Positions 53,591 to 64,000 of a stretch of DNA of 64,000 nt are shown here, one piece after another. The notes beneath the pieces were generated by a model that saw only the letters and a list, made by a program, of their open reading frames with translations, made no database searches and was not told where the DNA came from. Position 1 is the stretch's first letter; each line of letters opens with the position of its first letter. The stretch covers positions 162,227,001 through 162,291,000 of the forward strand of contig JAUMIR010000001.1 in the NCBI GenBank assembly GCA_030847615.1. Reading direction: 5' to 3'. This stretch comes from Gambelia wislizenii (lineage: Eukaryota; Chordata; Lepidosauria; Squamata; Crotaphytidae). The translations under genes and the position numbers were made by a program.

Positions 53591-54964
53591 TCAGGCTTTA
53601 ATTGGATGCTTCCAAAACGTGTTTTTAACTAATAGTTAACCGCACCAAGCCTTCGGTACATAATCCACCATTAAGAATTTAAAAGGGGGAAAAAAGCCAC
53701 CTCATTTCAAAAAAAAGAACAAAGACTATGCTCATAAAAGAGGCTCCCTAATGAGCCTGCTCTCACATAATAAGCCTAACATCAGGAATTGCAAGTTAAT
53801 TCACAAAAGCTACATGTTACTTTGTCAATTAAAGCCTTCTGGCCCTCAAAAGATTTCTAGCAACTTCAGACTTGTCACTTCTCTTTCAAGTAACCATTAG
53901 CTAGGAAAGAACAAAATCAATTTATGAGCTAGTAGTATTACAGTTTGGTTGCTTGGAGAACTAGAGGACTTCAGCTCATGGCTTGTGAATCCAAACAGAG
54001 TCTAGTGAAATGCAATCACCAGAAAAATGGCAGAGGGGAAAAGTCTGCTTAGCACTGTACAGTTTCAATGAGCTGAGCTCTTTCTTTTTCTGACACTTGT
54101 ACAGGCTGTTTGGAGCAAGAGACTTCCCAGCATTCTATACTGCTATTCTGTTTTGTTTTACTCTATCCTGTCTTGCTTTCAAGGTGCTCAGTATGGAACA
54201 CAGGGTTCTCAACACACTTATATTATCCACATAACAACCCTGAGAGGCTGGCTCCTGGAATATCATAAGTGTATGGTGGGCAGAGAAGAGCTGAACTTCC
54301 CTTTCTCACACATAGATGTTCAATCCTTCCTGGACCATGCATGTTAATTTTACTCACACAATTTATGTCCTTTAAATTTTGGCCCTGAACACACCACTTA
54401 ATTATTAATTAATAACAATTCAAATCGATAAAAACATTATAAAGCGACTACCATATGAATGGAGCAAATGGAAACTAAAAGCAAACCTCACTAATTAAAG
54501 CCACAAGGCCTTGGAAAAATGGCCTTATCTCTAGAGCTTCTGATATTGGTGCTTTTACTGAGAAAAGAACCCAATCTGAGAAAGATAAAGAAATCAGATA
54601 ACTGCCAGAATCTTATTGTAAATGCATTGTATTATATCTACTTCTGTATAACTAAGTAGGTTTATATCTCATGAAATATGTTTATTGGCATTTTGTAATA
54701 TAGTGATATTAAACAGTATCATAAGTTGAATTATTACTTCATATGCAGTATGGTATTTCACATATGCGTAATACCTATTGTTTTACTTTTACTTTGCTTA
54801 GTTACCTAGGCTCGGCCATTTTACTGTGAATGTTTGGGTTACATACTGGTAACCATTTAGTATGGTCTGTTTTATCTGTTCCTTTGTGAAAGATATATAT
54901 AAGCAAGAAAAAGTGCATATTCATTTCATTTGTGCAACCAGTGTCCTGACAATTTTGTACCTGA
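53591..54964. other. No gene or repeat recognised (MEI4 intron)
   Basis: AT-rich intron DNA, no coding signature. Confidence 0.35.
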
Positions 54965-55172
54965 GCATGCTGTTGTGTGCCTTCAAGTCATTTCTTGGTG
55001 GTGGTGGGAGAGTTGGCAAGATTTGTTCAGAGGAGGTTTGCCAGTACTTTCCTCTCAGGCTGAGAGAGTGTGATTTGCCCAAGGTCACCCAGTGGGTTTC
55101 CATGGTTGAGCGAGGATTTGAACAGTGACTCCTGGCCCAACATTCAAACCACTACCCCATGCTGGCTCACTG
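54965..55172 (-). mobile_element. tRNA-derived SINE with BovB-like tail (Sauria type)
   Basis: Reverse-complement of the type at 31331: tail 'gttgtgtgccttcaagtcat', middle 'gatttgcccaaggtcaccca', B-box complement 'gaggatttgaaca', A-box side 'accactaccccatgctggct'. Confidence 0.8.
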
Positions 55173-56508
55173 CTTTATTATTCATGAACTAGGCTTTTTG
55201 CTGTATTTATATCCTACCTTTCTTCTATAGCAAAGCAAAAAGCAATATGCAGAAAGTTCCCAGGCTGTCTCCCAGTCTCTCACAGGCAGCGCCTAGAGCT
55301 CAGCCTGGGAAGGTGGCTGCTTCATGTGCGCCTAGACCAGCTAAATTTCTGTGGCAAGTATAGAGGAAACTAATCCAACAGAAATGAAGTTTAAAAAATT
55401 AAAATAAACTGTCCATCTATCTAGAAACATCATGTGCTGTCTGTAATTACATGAAAATGCCACAGGGATTTTTTTTTAAAAAATCTAGTGCTCTTCAAGG
55501 TAGTAACCACTATTTGAGTTGTATTGTTACCTCCAGTAAAAAAGGCTCACAGACTAGAAACTCATTTAAGTTTAATATTTTTAATAGCATGTAGACATTA
55601 ACCCCCTCTTTAACTCTTTGTGTTTCCAAATAAAAGGCTGATAAATTTTAAATGTGTTTAAAAGCCAACTATTGCACTCTTGTCTTATATGATCCTTATA
55701 TGATATTCTTAAAGCCGATCAGAAGTTGCCAGAGTTTGTCAGTCATAGCCATAAATCCTCTGGGGACTCAATTAATTTAATGCAATGGAAGCTCGGTAGC
55801 TTTAAACTTGAAAGGAAGCAGAAAGACACATTAATCTATTTTTAAATATGATCTGTCCCAGTGTTGGAAAATTCTTGCAAGCTACAAACAGAGTCAGCCA
55901 GAGTCACCAAGACTATTCACAACCCAAGGTAACTTAGTACATTCATTTGCAGCAATCCCACATGTACCCTATGCACAAAGCTGATTGATGGGACAAACAA
56001 ACAAACTGTGTGAAACTCACAGCACCATCCCCAATGAAATGAACACACCTAGAAGATTTTCTTGCTCATCAAAAGGCCTTGTCCATGACTAAGACAAATA
56101 ATGAATACTTTGATCTTATAAGTGAGGCAATAACAAAATGTAACAAAATGTTTATTTAAAAATTTTCTAATATATCCTACATCCTGACAGATTCCAGAAT
56201 GTTGCAGTAAGGACCACTTCTGATCAGCATTCTCACCATAGTATTCCACACCATTTACATCTCTCTCTCTCTCTCTCTCTTTCACACACAGACGCTATTA
56301 ATCTATCTCTTTGATCCTGGCAGCAGACAATCAGCACACCTACATATTCAAAATGCTTATATCACACTTTGGTCTCAGAGCATGCCCAGCCCTAATTAGT
56401 ATGTTTGGAGGCCTTTCCTCTCCATCTCCCACCCCAACACACCTTCATTTTATTTTGGGGGGCTGGTGAGTATAGGTTTGTTATGAACACACTTGAGTCC
56501 AATTACAG
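55173..56508. other. No gene recognised; (CT)n tract
   Basis: A CT repeat lies at 56260-56282. The rest is AT-rich and looks unique. It may include conserved non-coding sequence, but that cannot be judged from one genome. Confidence 0.35.
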
Positions 56509-56755
56509 CTACATTTGTTGTTGTTCTGTCCCATCAAGTTGACTCCAACTTACAGGGATCCTATCACAGAGCTTTCTTAGCAACATTAATTCAGGGGAGG
56601 TTTACCATTGCCTTCCTCTGAATGCAGCCTACAGTACTTGGTATTTCCTGGAGGTTTCCCTTCCTAGTACTAACTAGGATTGACCATGCTTAGCTTCCAT
56701 GATCAAACAGAATCTGGTGCCTTCGGGGTGTATAACCATCTCATTTCTCTGTTGG
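56509..56755 (-). mobile_element. 5S-rRNA-derived SINE
   Basis: Complement of the 5S head at 56630-56735 ('ctacagtacttggtatttcc', 'cttccatgatcaaacagaat') and of the BovB-like tail at 56515-56580 ('caagttgactccaacttaca'). It is more diverged than the other copies. Confidence 0.75.
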
Positions 56756-57207
56756 CATCTATGGGCAATTCTCTCTTCCACCACCAGAGACACTTAAAAA
56801 CCTTTTGAGTATGAATTAGGAAGTGATCAGCCCAGACAGTGTAAAAGTCTGTTTCACCCTTTTTAGCTCTGCATGTTTTCTTCTCTCTTTCCAGCCACTC
56901 TACTCCATTCTGCCTCCCATCCAGTTGTCAATCCCATTCCTCTCATTCTGGCAACATACTTGTGCCATCATATGGTTGCTTGTGGGAGCCACCCCATGCC
57001 CCTTAAATGGCAGATTTGAATAGAAAAACTTCAGTAATTTGAGGCAGGGAGAGTAGGCTGTAGCAAACTGTATCTGTGCTTGGAAAAGTTACTTTTAAAA
57101 CTACAGTTCTCAGAATCCCCAGCCAACATTTTGAAGTTATGGTCCAAAAACATCATTTCCAAATTCTCAGTCTACACCAATGGAACAAACATTGGCAGTG
57201 GAATGGA

Positions 57208-57602
57208 TAGAATCATAGAACCATAGAGTTGGAAGAGACCACAAGGGCCATCCAGTCCAAGCCCCTGCCATGCAGGAAGACACAATCAAGCCATTCCTGA
57301 CAGATAGCCATCCAGTCTCTGTTTAAAAGCTCCCAAAGAAGGAGACTCCACCACACTACAAGGCAGTGTATTCCACTTCCGAACAGCTCTTACTGTCAGG
57401 AAGTTCTTCCTAATGTTTAGGTGGAATCTCCTTTCCTGTAGTTTGAACCCATTGCTCCTTGTCCTAGTCTCTGGAGCAGCAGAAAACAAGCTTGCTCCAT
57501 CCTCAGTATGACATCCCCTCAAATATTTAAACATGGCTATCATGTCACCTCTCAACCTTCTCTTCTCCAGACTAAACATGCCCAGCTCCCTAAGCCACTC
57601 CC
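57208..57602 (-). mobile_element. CR1 LINE 3' end
   Basis: The 3' tail 'agaatcatagaaccatagag' lies at the left. Late ORF2 is on the minus strand, with L-G-M-F-S-L-E-K-R-R-L-R-G-D-M, F-H-L-N-I-R-K-N-F-L and V-R-K-W-N read at 57286-57669. The copy keeps a 127-codon open stretch, partly beyond the CR1 border. Confidence 0.8.
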
Positions 57603-59750
57603 CCACCAAATGCTCTAGAGGGCTCCTGTTGTGTGAGAGAACATCCAACAGTGCAAAGCTGGTTATCACCCACTGTATTTTGGTTCAGATGCCAGAATAA
57701 AACTTTTAGTTGCATGCAGGGGACAACAGAATTAGACCCAAATGCATTGAGGGTCTTGGGGGATTTTTTTCCCCCAGAAAAGGAAATGGTTACATCCTGC
57801 CAAAGCAGCTAACCAAAACTGATGTCTCCCTAATTTTCCCTGCTTCCTGCTCTAATTCTGAATCTCCAGTTTCTCTGTTTGGAGAGGGACTGCTTAGCAG
57901 AGTAGAACAAAGAAGCTGGACTAGCACATTTACTATCCACCCAAGCCTTATTATTAAAGCTGGAACTATTTGGGCACTTCAGTTTTTCAGGTACTTTTGG
58001 TGACATCCACTTCACTGATTTTTCCAAAAATACAACTACTATCCACGCCTGGAAGAAACATCAGCGAATTAAAATTGGCAATGGATTTTAAAAGAAGGTT
58101 TATAATGCTATAATGAATGCCTGGATAAGCTTGTTGAGTAAGAATATTCCATGCCAAAGTGTCCCATGGATTGCGACAACATCATTTTGAATGTAAAAGC
58201 ATTGTCAAATGTTTTAAGTTCCTTGAAATTATGTGCTTAAGGAACTTGAAAGCTGAAGCCACCTGGGTGTATGTTACTATAAACTCCTTGAGTTCATCTG
58301 GCGTTGAAGAGTTTGATTTACTCAGCCCTTGTGAAATATCTGAATTAGGCCAACACAGGCTAATCTTAAACTTCATGCATAATATGCTCTTTGAACACTT
58401 TTCAGAACACGCTATAACTCATGCAGCCAGTGCATATCAGCTGAGCATCCAGACTGCCAGCATTAAGAGGCTTGTAATTTTCACATACAACGGCCAACAA
58501 GCACTCTAGCAACTTTGTGGTGCCGTATTAGCACTTCTGTGCAATGTAAGATAATAAATGTGAAATCAAAAACTTCACACTGATTTCATGTGATGGGGCC
58601 TTCTCATGTTTCCTGTCAGGTGACAAATGCACTAAGTGCTGCATTTTGTTCAGGTGGCCTGGGCGTAGAAAAGAGGGAGGGGGGCCAAGGGGAGAAAAGC
58701 AGGGTTTACAGAGACCAAAAAAACAAAAAAACAAAAAACCAACTTGCACAGGAGTCCCCTGCATATTAGGTCTGCTGGCGTCCAGCCCTGTGGCATAGCT
58801 TGGCAAGTCCTTCCCCATAAAAGGCTTGGCAAAGGTACTTTTTGGACTTACTACTTTGGATTGGCTATATTGGCTAGAGGATTTGGGGAATTACAGTCTC
58901 AAAGGTGACTTTGCCAACTCTGGCTCTAACAGACTATGCTCTAAACTGGTACAAGGCAACTGTGTCTATTTCCTACTGCCAGGCTATAGCCTGTCTCCAA
59001 CAAGAATCTATGTACAGTCTAAGCTGAAGCTAAACGTACAAAGGGCCAGTCTGTACAGGTATGACAAAAAAATAAAAATAAAATTCCATTGCCCTGATAT
59101 AGCTTGCTGTATTGACACAGCACAGAGATGGGCAACATTCAGAGGTCTGGAGCCACATCTGCTTATCCACAGGCACTGGAGGGCTGAGCCCTATAGCCCC
59201 ATTTTTTTTCATTTTTTAAAAAAATTAGAAATGTCTCCTCATGGCCCCTAGGGCAATTTTACCACATTTTAATCCTGGGGACTTCTGGTTGTGAACAGAT
59301 TTGAGAGACTAAAATGTGGTGGTGCTCACTCCCCCCATCACCTTCTAAAGGGTGTGAAAAGCCTATTTAAGTAAAAACTTGTTTTTTAAAAAAAGTTTGG
59401 TGTGCAGGGGTCATGCGTATACTTTGGTGAGGGCTGTGTACAGGTCACAGGCTGCAGTCCCACCTGCCCTGCACCAATGTAGGAAGAAGGGAGGTTCCAT
59501 ACAGGTATTAGTGCTTGTAGCACTGGGCCTGCAGTCCATGGAGCCCTCTTGCAAGTTCAGTGGCCTCCACATCTTGTCCTTCACCCAGAGGGCAAGAAGC
59601 TGCACTGTGGCTGGAATTTCCAGCAACTTAAAGCAACTGGCATCCTGTTTCCATCATCAAAAGTCTCATCTAATAAAAATAATCATGCTTGCAAATTCAG
59701 CTACAGTGAATTTCCCTGAAAATGGAATGTGTGGGTGGCATTCTACTTAC
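57603..59750. other. No gene recognised (MEI4 intron)
   Basis: A plus-strand 116-codon frame (58159-58509) in non-repeat sequence has no recognised domain. A diverged MITE-like stretch lies around 59118-59250. Otherwise nothing is identified. Confidence 0.35.
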
Positions 59751-60307
59751 TCTGTTGAGACTGTTGTTGTTCAAAACAATGGCAAGAAGCCTTTTCATAC
59801 AGCCTTCCAGCTTCTTCAAACATTTCCCCAGAATCAGACTAGATATATCCGCATCACTTAATAACTTAGTTATGAGAAAAACTGCTTGAGCTGTAACATC
59901 TAAAAAGGGAAGTTCAGGGAGGCTATACGAAGTAACCAGACCATCGAGCAACTGTGAGAAAGAATCGGATATTATAGAGCAATCCTTTCCAAGTTTTTTC
60001 AGGTCTGTTCTCAGGCCTCCAACTTCTGTCAGTTTTCTTAGTTCAAGGAAATGCTGTAGAAACTGCATGTGTGACATGAAAGACTTTCTCTTGCCGGTCC
60101 AACAAGAGGTCAATATGGGAAGTACACTTGACGATGGTTCAGATGCACAACTGTTGCAACCATGATTCCTGTGGCTGAAAGCAGGTAACGTTTCCAGAGT
60201 TTCAATTCTGTAGTCATTTGAGATATCACACCCAGAATCTTCAAGATGATCTGAACATTGTTCTGTATTCGAAGATAGCAGAGTCTCATCTAAGACAGCT
60301 GAAGACC
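59751..60307 (-). CDS. MEI4: MEI4 exon (middle region), 557 bp
   Basis: The exon starts after acceptor TTTATGTTTCAG and ends at AACAGA|GTAAGT. It has two leading bases completing a codon with the exon at 63266-63508, then 185 codons without a stop, and it ends in phase 0. The first part is polar and variable (L-E-D-S-G-C-D-I-S-N). The second is helical and conserved: F-L-Q-H-F-L-E-L-R-K-L-T, D-C-S-I-I-S-D-S-F-S-Q-L-L-D-G-L-V, L-P-E-L-P-F, then K-K-L-E and N-N-N-S-L-N-R. I recognise this as vertebrate MEI4. It makes up about half of a protein usually near 385 residues. In meiosis the conserved C-terminal helices are the part thought to fold the core, with the N-terminal part binding REC114. 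Confidence 0.8.
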
Positions 60308-60324
60308 CTGAAACATAAAAAGTG

Positions 60325-60600
60325 AGCTGCTGCAGTGTCGTGGATAAAAAGCTGGACTACAGATCAGGACAACTGGGTTCTAATCTCTATTGACAGTCAT
60401 GAGGTTCACTAGGTAACTTTGGGCCTCTCACTCTTTCTCACCACACCTTATCTCCCAAGGTACTTTTATCTTTTCCCTAATTGGTGCACAGAGATGGGCT
60501 GGCTGGGGAGGCCAAGACTGGTTGAGGACAGTCACGTGAGATGTATCTGGCCTAGCTGTTCCACACCCCAGCCTTAAAGGAAGAGTGGATACAAACACAC
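60325..60600 (+). mobile_element. tRNA-derived SINE
   Basis: A-box-like 'cagtgtcgtggataaaaagc', B-box-like 'tgggttctaatctc', then 'actttgggcctctcactctt' and 'tctcccaagg'. It lies directly upstream (on the minus strand) of the MEI4 exon acceptor at 60307, about 18 bp away. The 3' end is uncertain. Confidence 0.55.
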
Positions 60601-63265
60601 ATGAACAGCAAAAAGAACAAACACATAGTTCATATTCACAGTCATTATAGAATGAACAAGGTTTCTACTAAATTCCATAATTTATAACTGCAAAATGCTT
60701 TTAGCAATTTGACAAGCTTCATTCATTTGGAAGGGGTTACAAGGCCTGAAAGTCTCATATAAAACATAACAAAGTTATTGCTAATTGTTTATTACTGCTG
60801 GGAGATAGGAAGCTTTGGATTTCTTCAATGGAAGTTCTGTCATACTGTACCAACTCCAAAGTGGTCAACAACGAATCAGGCTGCTTGCCAAATCACCGAA
60901 ATGGGTTCTAAAAGCCAGACTGTGTAGTCTACAGTGCAGGGATAAGCTAATCGCACATGGTTAGAGATGGATGAGCTTCCCATTTCTCCTGTAAGATGAT
61001 CTCAGAAATAAATTACTCCTCCCCAATAGTTGGAAGGATCTCCAAGTATAGTCAGATTCAGCCCTGTGGGCCTCCACCTGCCCAATCCTTATAATAGCTG
61101 TATGGAGATAACTCTCATGGGCATTGAGCTATTGCTTGCATCTCAAAATCATGGGTGCTTGCAAGGAGTCATGATCTTGATTTCAAAAGGCCGGCCACAG
61201 GGTTTCTTACATGAACCTGGCTGGCAGATCATCTGCACAACAACATAAGACAAATACATTTGGTAAACAGACACCTTGTATGAATCCACTGACTTGAGTT
61301 GCAGCAAAAAGGAATACAGTACTGGTCTGGCATGCAATCTCTTGACCAAGTCAAGGAACAGAAAGCGGGCTTAGGTTGTATCCCTCTAATGCCAACAGTA
61401 AAGCACATCTAATTCACAGCCACAAATGAGAGCAGCTAAAGAAATAGGGCTATAACACTAGCCAATGTCCACTGAAACAGTTGAGCCATGTTACTTCTCA
61501 GTGCCCATTTCAAGATTAGCCATGCCTTCCTGTGCCTTCCAGTGACTCTATAAGCTCTTCCTCAGTCTCCTATTAAAGGGCAAAATTATTGATTACTGTA
61601 AGGGTGAATCCTCTTGGTCTTGACAATCACATCCAGTGTGGCAGGGGTGCAGAAGACCGCATGCCAGAGGCAATGTTTTAATCTCACCCTACCCCAGCAA
61701 GAGTGTTTGGGAAGACAACAGCCTCATCCTCACTGAGGGAGGGGGATAAAGGTTCTTCCACTCTCATACCACAATAGACATGTTACAAATTGGGGCGGGG
61801 AGCTTATGATGCTACCTCCATTAGGGGTCATGGGCAGATGAGGCTTTAGACTTTTACCCCTCCTAACATTTGGCAGCAGGCACAAGGAGGCTACACAAGA
61901 GGCATTACATGCCCATGCATCCCCATTCTCCTGAATAAATTCACAGGGATAGAGAAGGAATCCTGTTTCAAAGGACAGCAGAAGGAATCCACAAAGAGAA
62001 GACACTCCAAGTATCATGAAGCTGCTTCCAACAGGGAAGACATCTTTACTGATGATCAGTATTTTGTGCATTTTTACATTAAATTAACCGAGTTCTCATT
62101 AAATAAATAGCAACAGCACCAATTAAAACAAATGCTGTCTCTGTCCTTGGATAATTTGGGGGAGTGGGGAGTGTCAGACTAGATAAAAAGACCTAAAAAA
62201 AGAACTTCTTAATATTAAAGCTGAAAGTTTAAAGAAATGAGACATTCTACAATTCTTAGCAGCAGAAATAAGAAAGGTAAAGATGCAAGAAAAGGTTCTC
62301 TTTTTACTTTGATATAGTTGAATTAATAACTAAGAAGTCATTGCAAACTAAAATAAGTTCTCAAGAAATACAGTCCAATGGATGAAAAGAAAGGTGGCAG
62401 AAATGTTCTGAAAGCCAGATTGCACTTCAAACAAGATGTGATTTTATGGGCTGTGTGTCTCAGATACCGTACTTGGTGGGTTCAGAAAAGTGCTATGAAT
62501 TGATGCAACTGCATCCAAGAGAAGGTTAGGAGGAAGAGATGAAGAAAGAGGGAGATCTTCTGGCAATATTAAGGACTAGAATTTACTGCTTTAATACATG
62601 GTTTTTCCACTGTACTCCAACACAAGAAGATAATAACTTGACACTCAAAGGAAAGATTCTGATCAGTAAACAAAATGAGAGATTTGAAATTCAGGAAGGA
62701 AATCTCTTTTCCCTTTTCCTTAACAAAATAGTGGCTAAGAGTAGGAAGAGAGGCTGCATTTTACGCTAAGGGATTACAGTCTAAATCTCTGCAGTCCAAA
62801 CTCAGGTGATGTGCTGTTCAGACAGAGGGACTCAGCTATCTCATGCCGCAGGCTTCCATATTGATGTAGACCATGTACCCACCAATAGTTATATTTCTTT
62901 CTTCCCTACATTTAAGAGTAAATTGGTAGAAGCAGGACATGCAGTTCTGTTTTAAGTCTATCATCTTATATTGATGTATAGGTTTCAATTGTTCTGAAAT
63001 ACTTTGAACAGTCTCAGTAATTTTACATTGCTTTCTCATGTGTATTCTGTCCTGAGATCTTGTGTGATATAGGGCAAGATATAAATAATTTCATAATTTT
63101 TTAAAAAAAAATTAAGAAGCCAAAATCTACAGATAATTAACACAAATATTATATAGAAAAGGTGTTAGACAGGTTTTATTTTTCCAATTAAGCAATTGTT
63201 TGGCATCCAGAGCTTATTCAAAAATGGACATTGTTAACTTACTAATTTTACTATTTACTACTTAC
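60601..63265. other. MEI4 intron, no gene or repeat recognised
   Basis: Between the first and second visible MEI4 exons. The frames here are short, with no domain. Confidence 0.4.
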
Positions 63266-63508
63266 CATTTTTGACACTTAATTCTGAAGTTTTGCTCAGG
63301 AGGAGCTGCTGCCTTAAATGAAGAATTTCAGCTTCTAACATTTCAATTCTTGATTTCCACTTAAAACCCTGTCCAGATACTATCTTGGCCAGGTGCTCTG
63401 CATATTCTTTGCTGCTTTTATCTGGTGGCTTGGAGCGGATAACAGCTAAAGCTAGGGCCAACTGTGATGTTTTCAAGTACCATGTCACATCTTCTTTATG
63501 TTTTATTT
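63266..63508 (-). CDS. MEI4: MEI4 exon (N-terminal region), 243 bp
   Basis: The exon lies between acceptor TTCTGACAG and donor AAAATG|GTAAGT. Two leading bases, 80 codons and one trailing base fit the phase of the next exon exactly. The product contains W-Y-L-K-T-S-Q-L-A-L-A-L-A, I-R-S-K-P-P-D-K-S-S-K-E-Y-A-E-H-L, and the coiled-coil-like E-M-L-E-A-E-I-L-H-L-R-Q-Q-L-L-L. This is the well-conserved N-terminus of MEI4, the segment that binds REC114. In mammals the protein starts only a few residues before W-Y-L. Here no in-frame ATG precedes W-Y-L within the exon, so the start codon must lie in an upstream exon or the acceptor is misplaced. Confidence 0.85.
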
Positions 63509-63759
63509 CTGTCAGAAGATAAAACAAAACAGAAAAGCAATATCAGGGTTCTTTTTGCTAATAAAAAATATTTTGCATATTTCATTTATTTAGAAGAAAT
63601 ATTGTGGAAGGAGATAGTTTTCATAGGTTTGTTGAGGCATCAGATCAGTCAAAAGATGAGCCACTCAAAGTGAGGCTTATCCTTGGAAAATTAAATTTAA
63701 AGAAAATAGATTTATAAAGCAAGATTCCCACCCCTCTATGTTGTTAGACGTCTTCAGGG

Positions 63760-64000
63760 TCATAGAGTTGGAAGAGACCACAAGGGTCATCCAGTCCAAC
63801 CCCCTGCCAGGAATACACAATCAAATCACCCTCAACATCTGGCCACCCAGCTTCGGTTTAAAACCCTCTAAAGAAGGAAACTCCACCATACTCAGAGGCA
63901 GCATATTCCACAGCCGAACAGCTCTCACCACCAGGAAGAGCTTCCTAACGTTTACATGGAATCTCTTCTCCAGGCTAAAAATATCCAGCTCCCTAAGCCA
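63760..64000 (-). mobile_element. CR1 LINE 3' end, runs off the window
   Basis: The 3' tail 'catagagttggaagagacca' and the complement of the late ORF2 block (about 63880-63990, equivalent to N-V-R-K-S-type residues) match the copies at 57208 and 12823. The element continues beyond 64000. Confidence 0.8.

Noticed and set aside
1..64000. CRISPR array, operon-like or defence-like gene cluster
   Set aside because: No spaced direct repeats with unique spacers, no prokaryotic gene organisation; the window is vertebrate DNA.

Overview
The window looks like euchromatic DNA from a squamate reptile, most likely a lizard. It has low gene density and an AT-rich background. Its mobile elements are a mixed reptilian set: CR1, L2, L1, Tx1-like and RTE-like LINEs, 5S-rRNA-derived and tRNA-derived SINEs whose tails resemble BovB, DIRS tyrosine-recombinase retrotransposons, Tc1/mariner, hAT and pogo-like DNA elements, and a solo LTR. 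The species is an inference from this repeat content; no single sequence proves it.

The only host gene I can identify is MEI4, the meiotic double-strand-break factor, on the minus strand. Three exons are visible: 63266-63508 (N-terminal helix and coiled-coil region), 59751-60307 (middle) and 24971-25102 (C-terminal helical region). Their splice sites and codon phases fit one another (phase 1 then phase 0), so the right two-thirds of the window is MEI4 intron. Neither the exon with the start codon (to the right) nor the last exon (to the left) was found. The intron between 25103 and 59750 is about 34.6 kb and holds most of the LINEs and SINEs.

The left third (1-24970) lies downstream of the last visible MEI4 exon. 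It carries L1 3' ends (1.5-3.8 kb), a Tc1-type transposon with a recognisable DD34E triad (3.9-5.4 kb), and a DIRS cluster (13.5-24.1 kb). The cluster has a nearly complete minus-strand DIRS at 17.9-24.1 kb with long open gag-like (733 aa) and tyrosine-recombinase (883 aa) frames. Its reverse transcriptase/RNase H frame is broken by two TGA codons and altered active-site residues. A second, internally deleted gag-only copy lies at 15.2-17.7 kb with an L2 tail inserted in it. A plus-strand DIRS 3' terminus lies at 13.5-13.9 kb.

Other structured elements are a solo LTR with a 5-bp target duplication (34.7-35.7 kb), a hAT-type element with an 8-bp target duplication that holds a nested GC-rich pogo-like element (42.06-43.71 kb), a Tx1-like LINE whose endonuclease tail is joined to its late reverse transcriptase by an in-frame deletion (45.6-48.2 kb), a hairpin-rich small DNA element (49.5-50.1 kb), and a pair of DNA elements with ends of the TTTACACGGCA type (8.6-9.4 and 32.3-33.5 kb). 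I found no tRNA or rRNA gene, no CRISPR array, and no cluster of genes suggesting a new biochemical system. The most unusual object is the DIRS element, with its dual-frame coding and circular-junction sequence.
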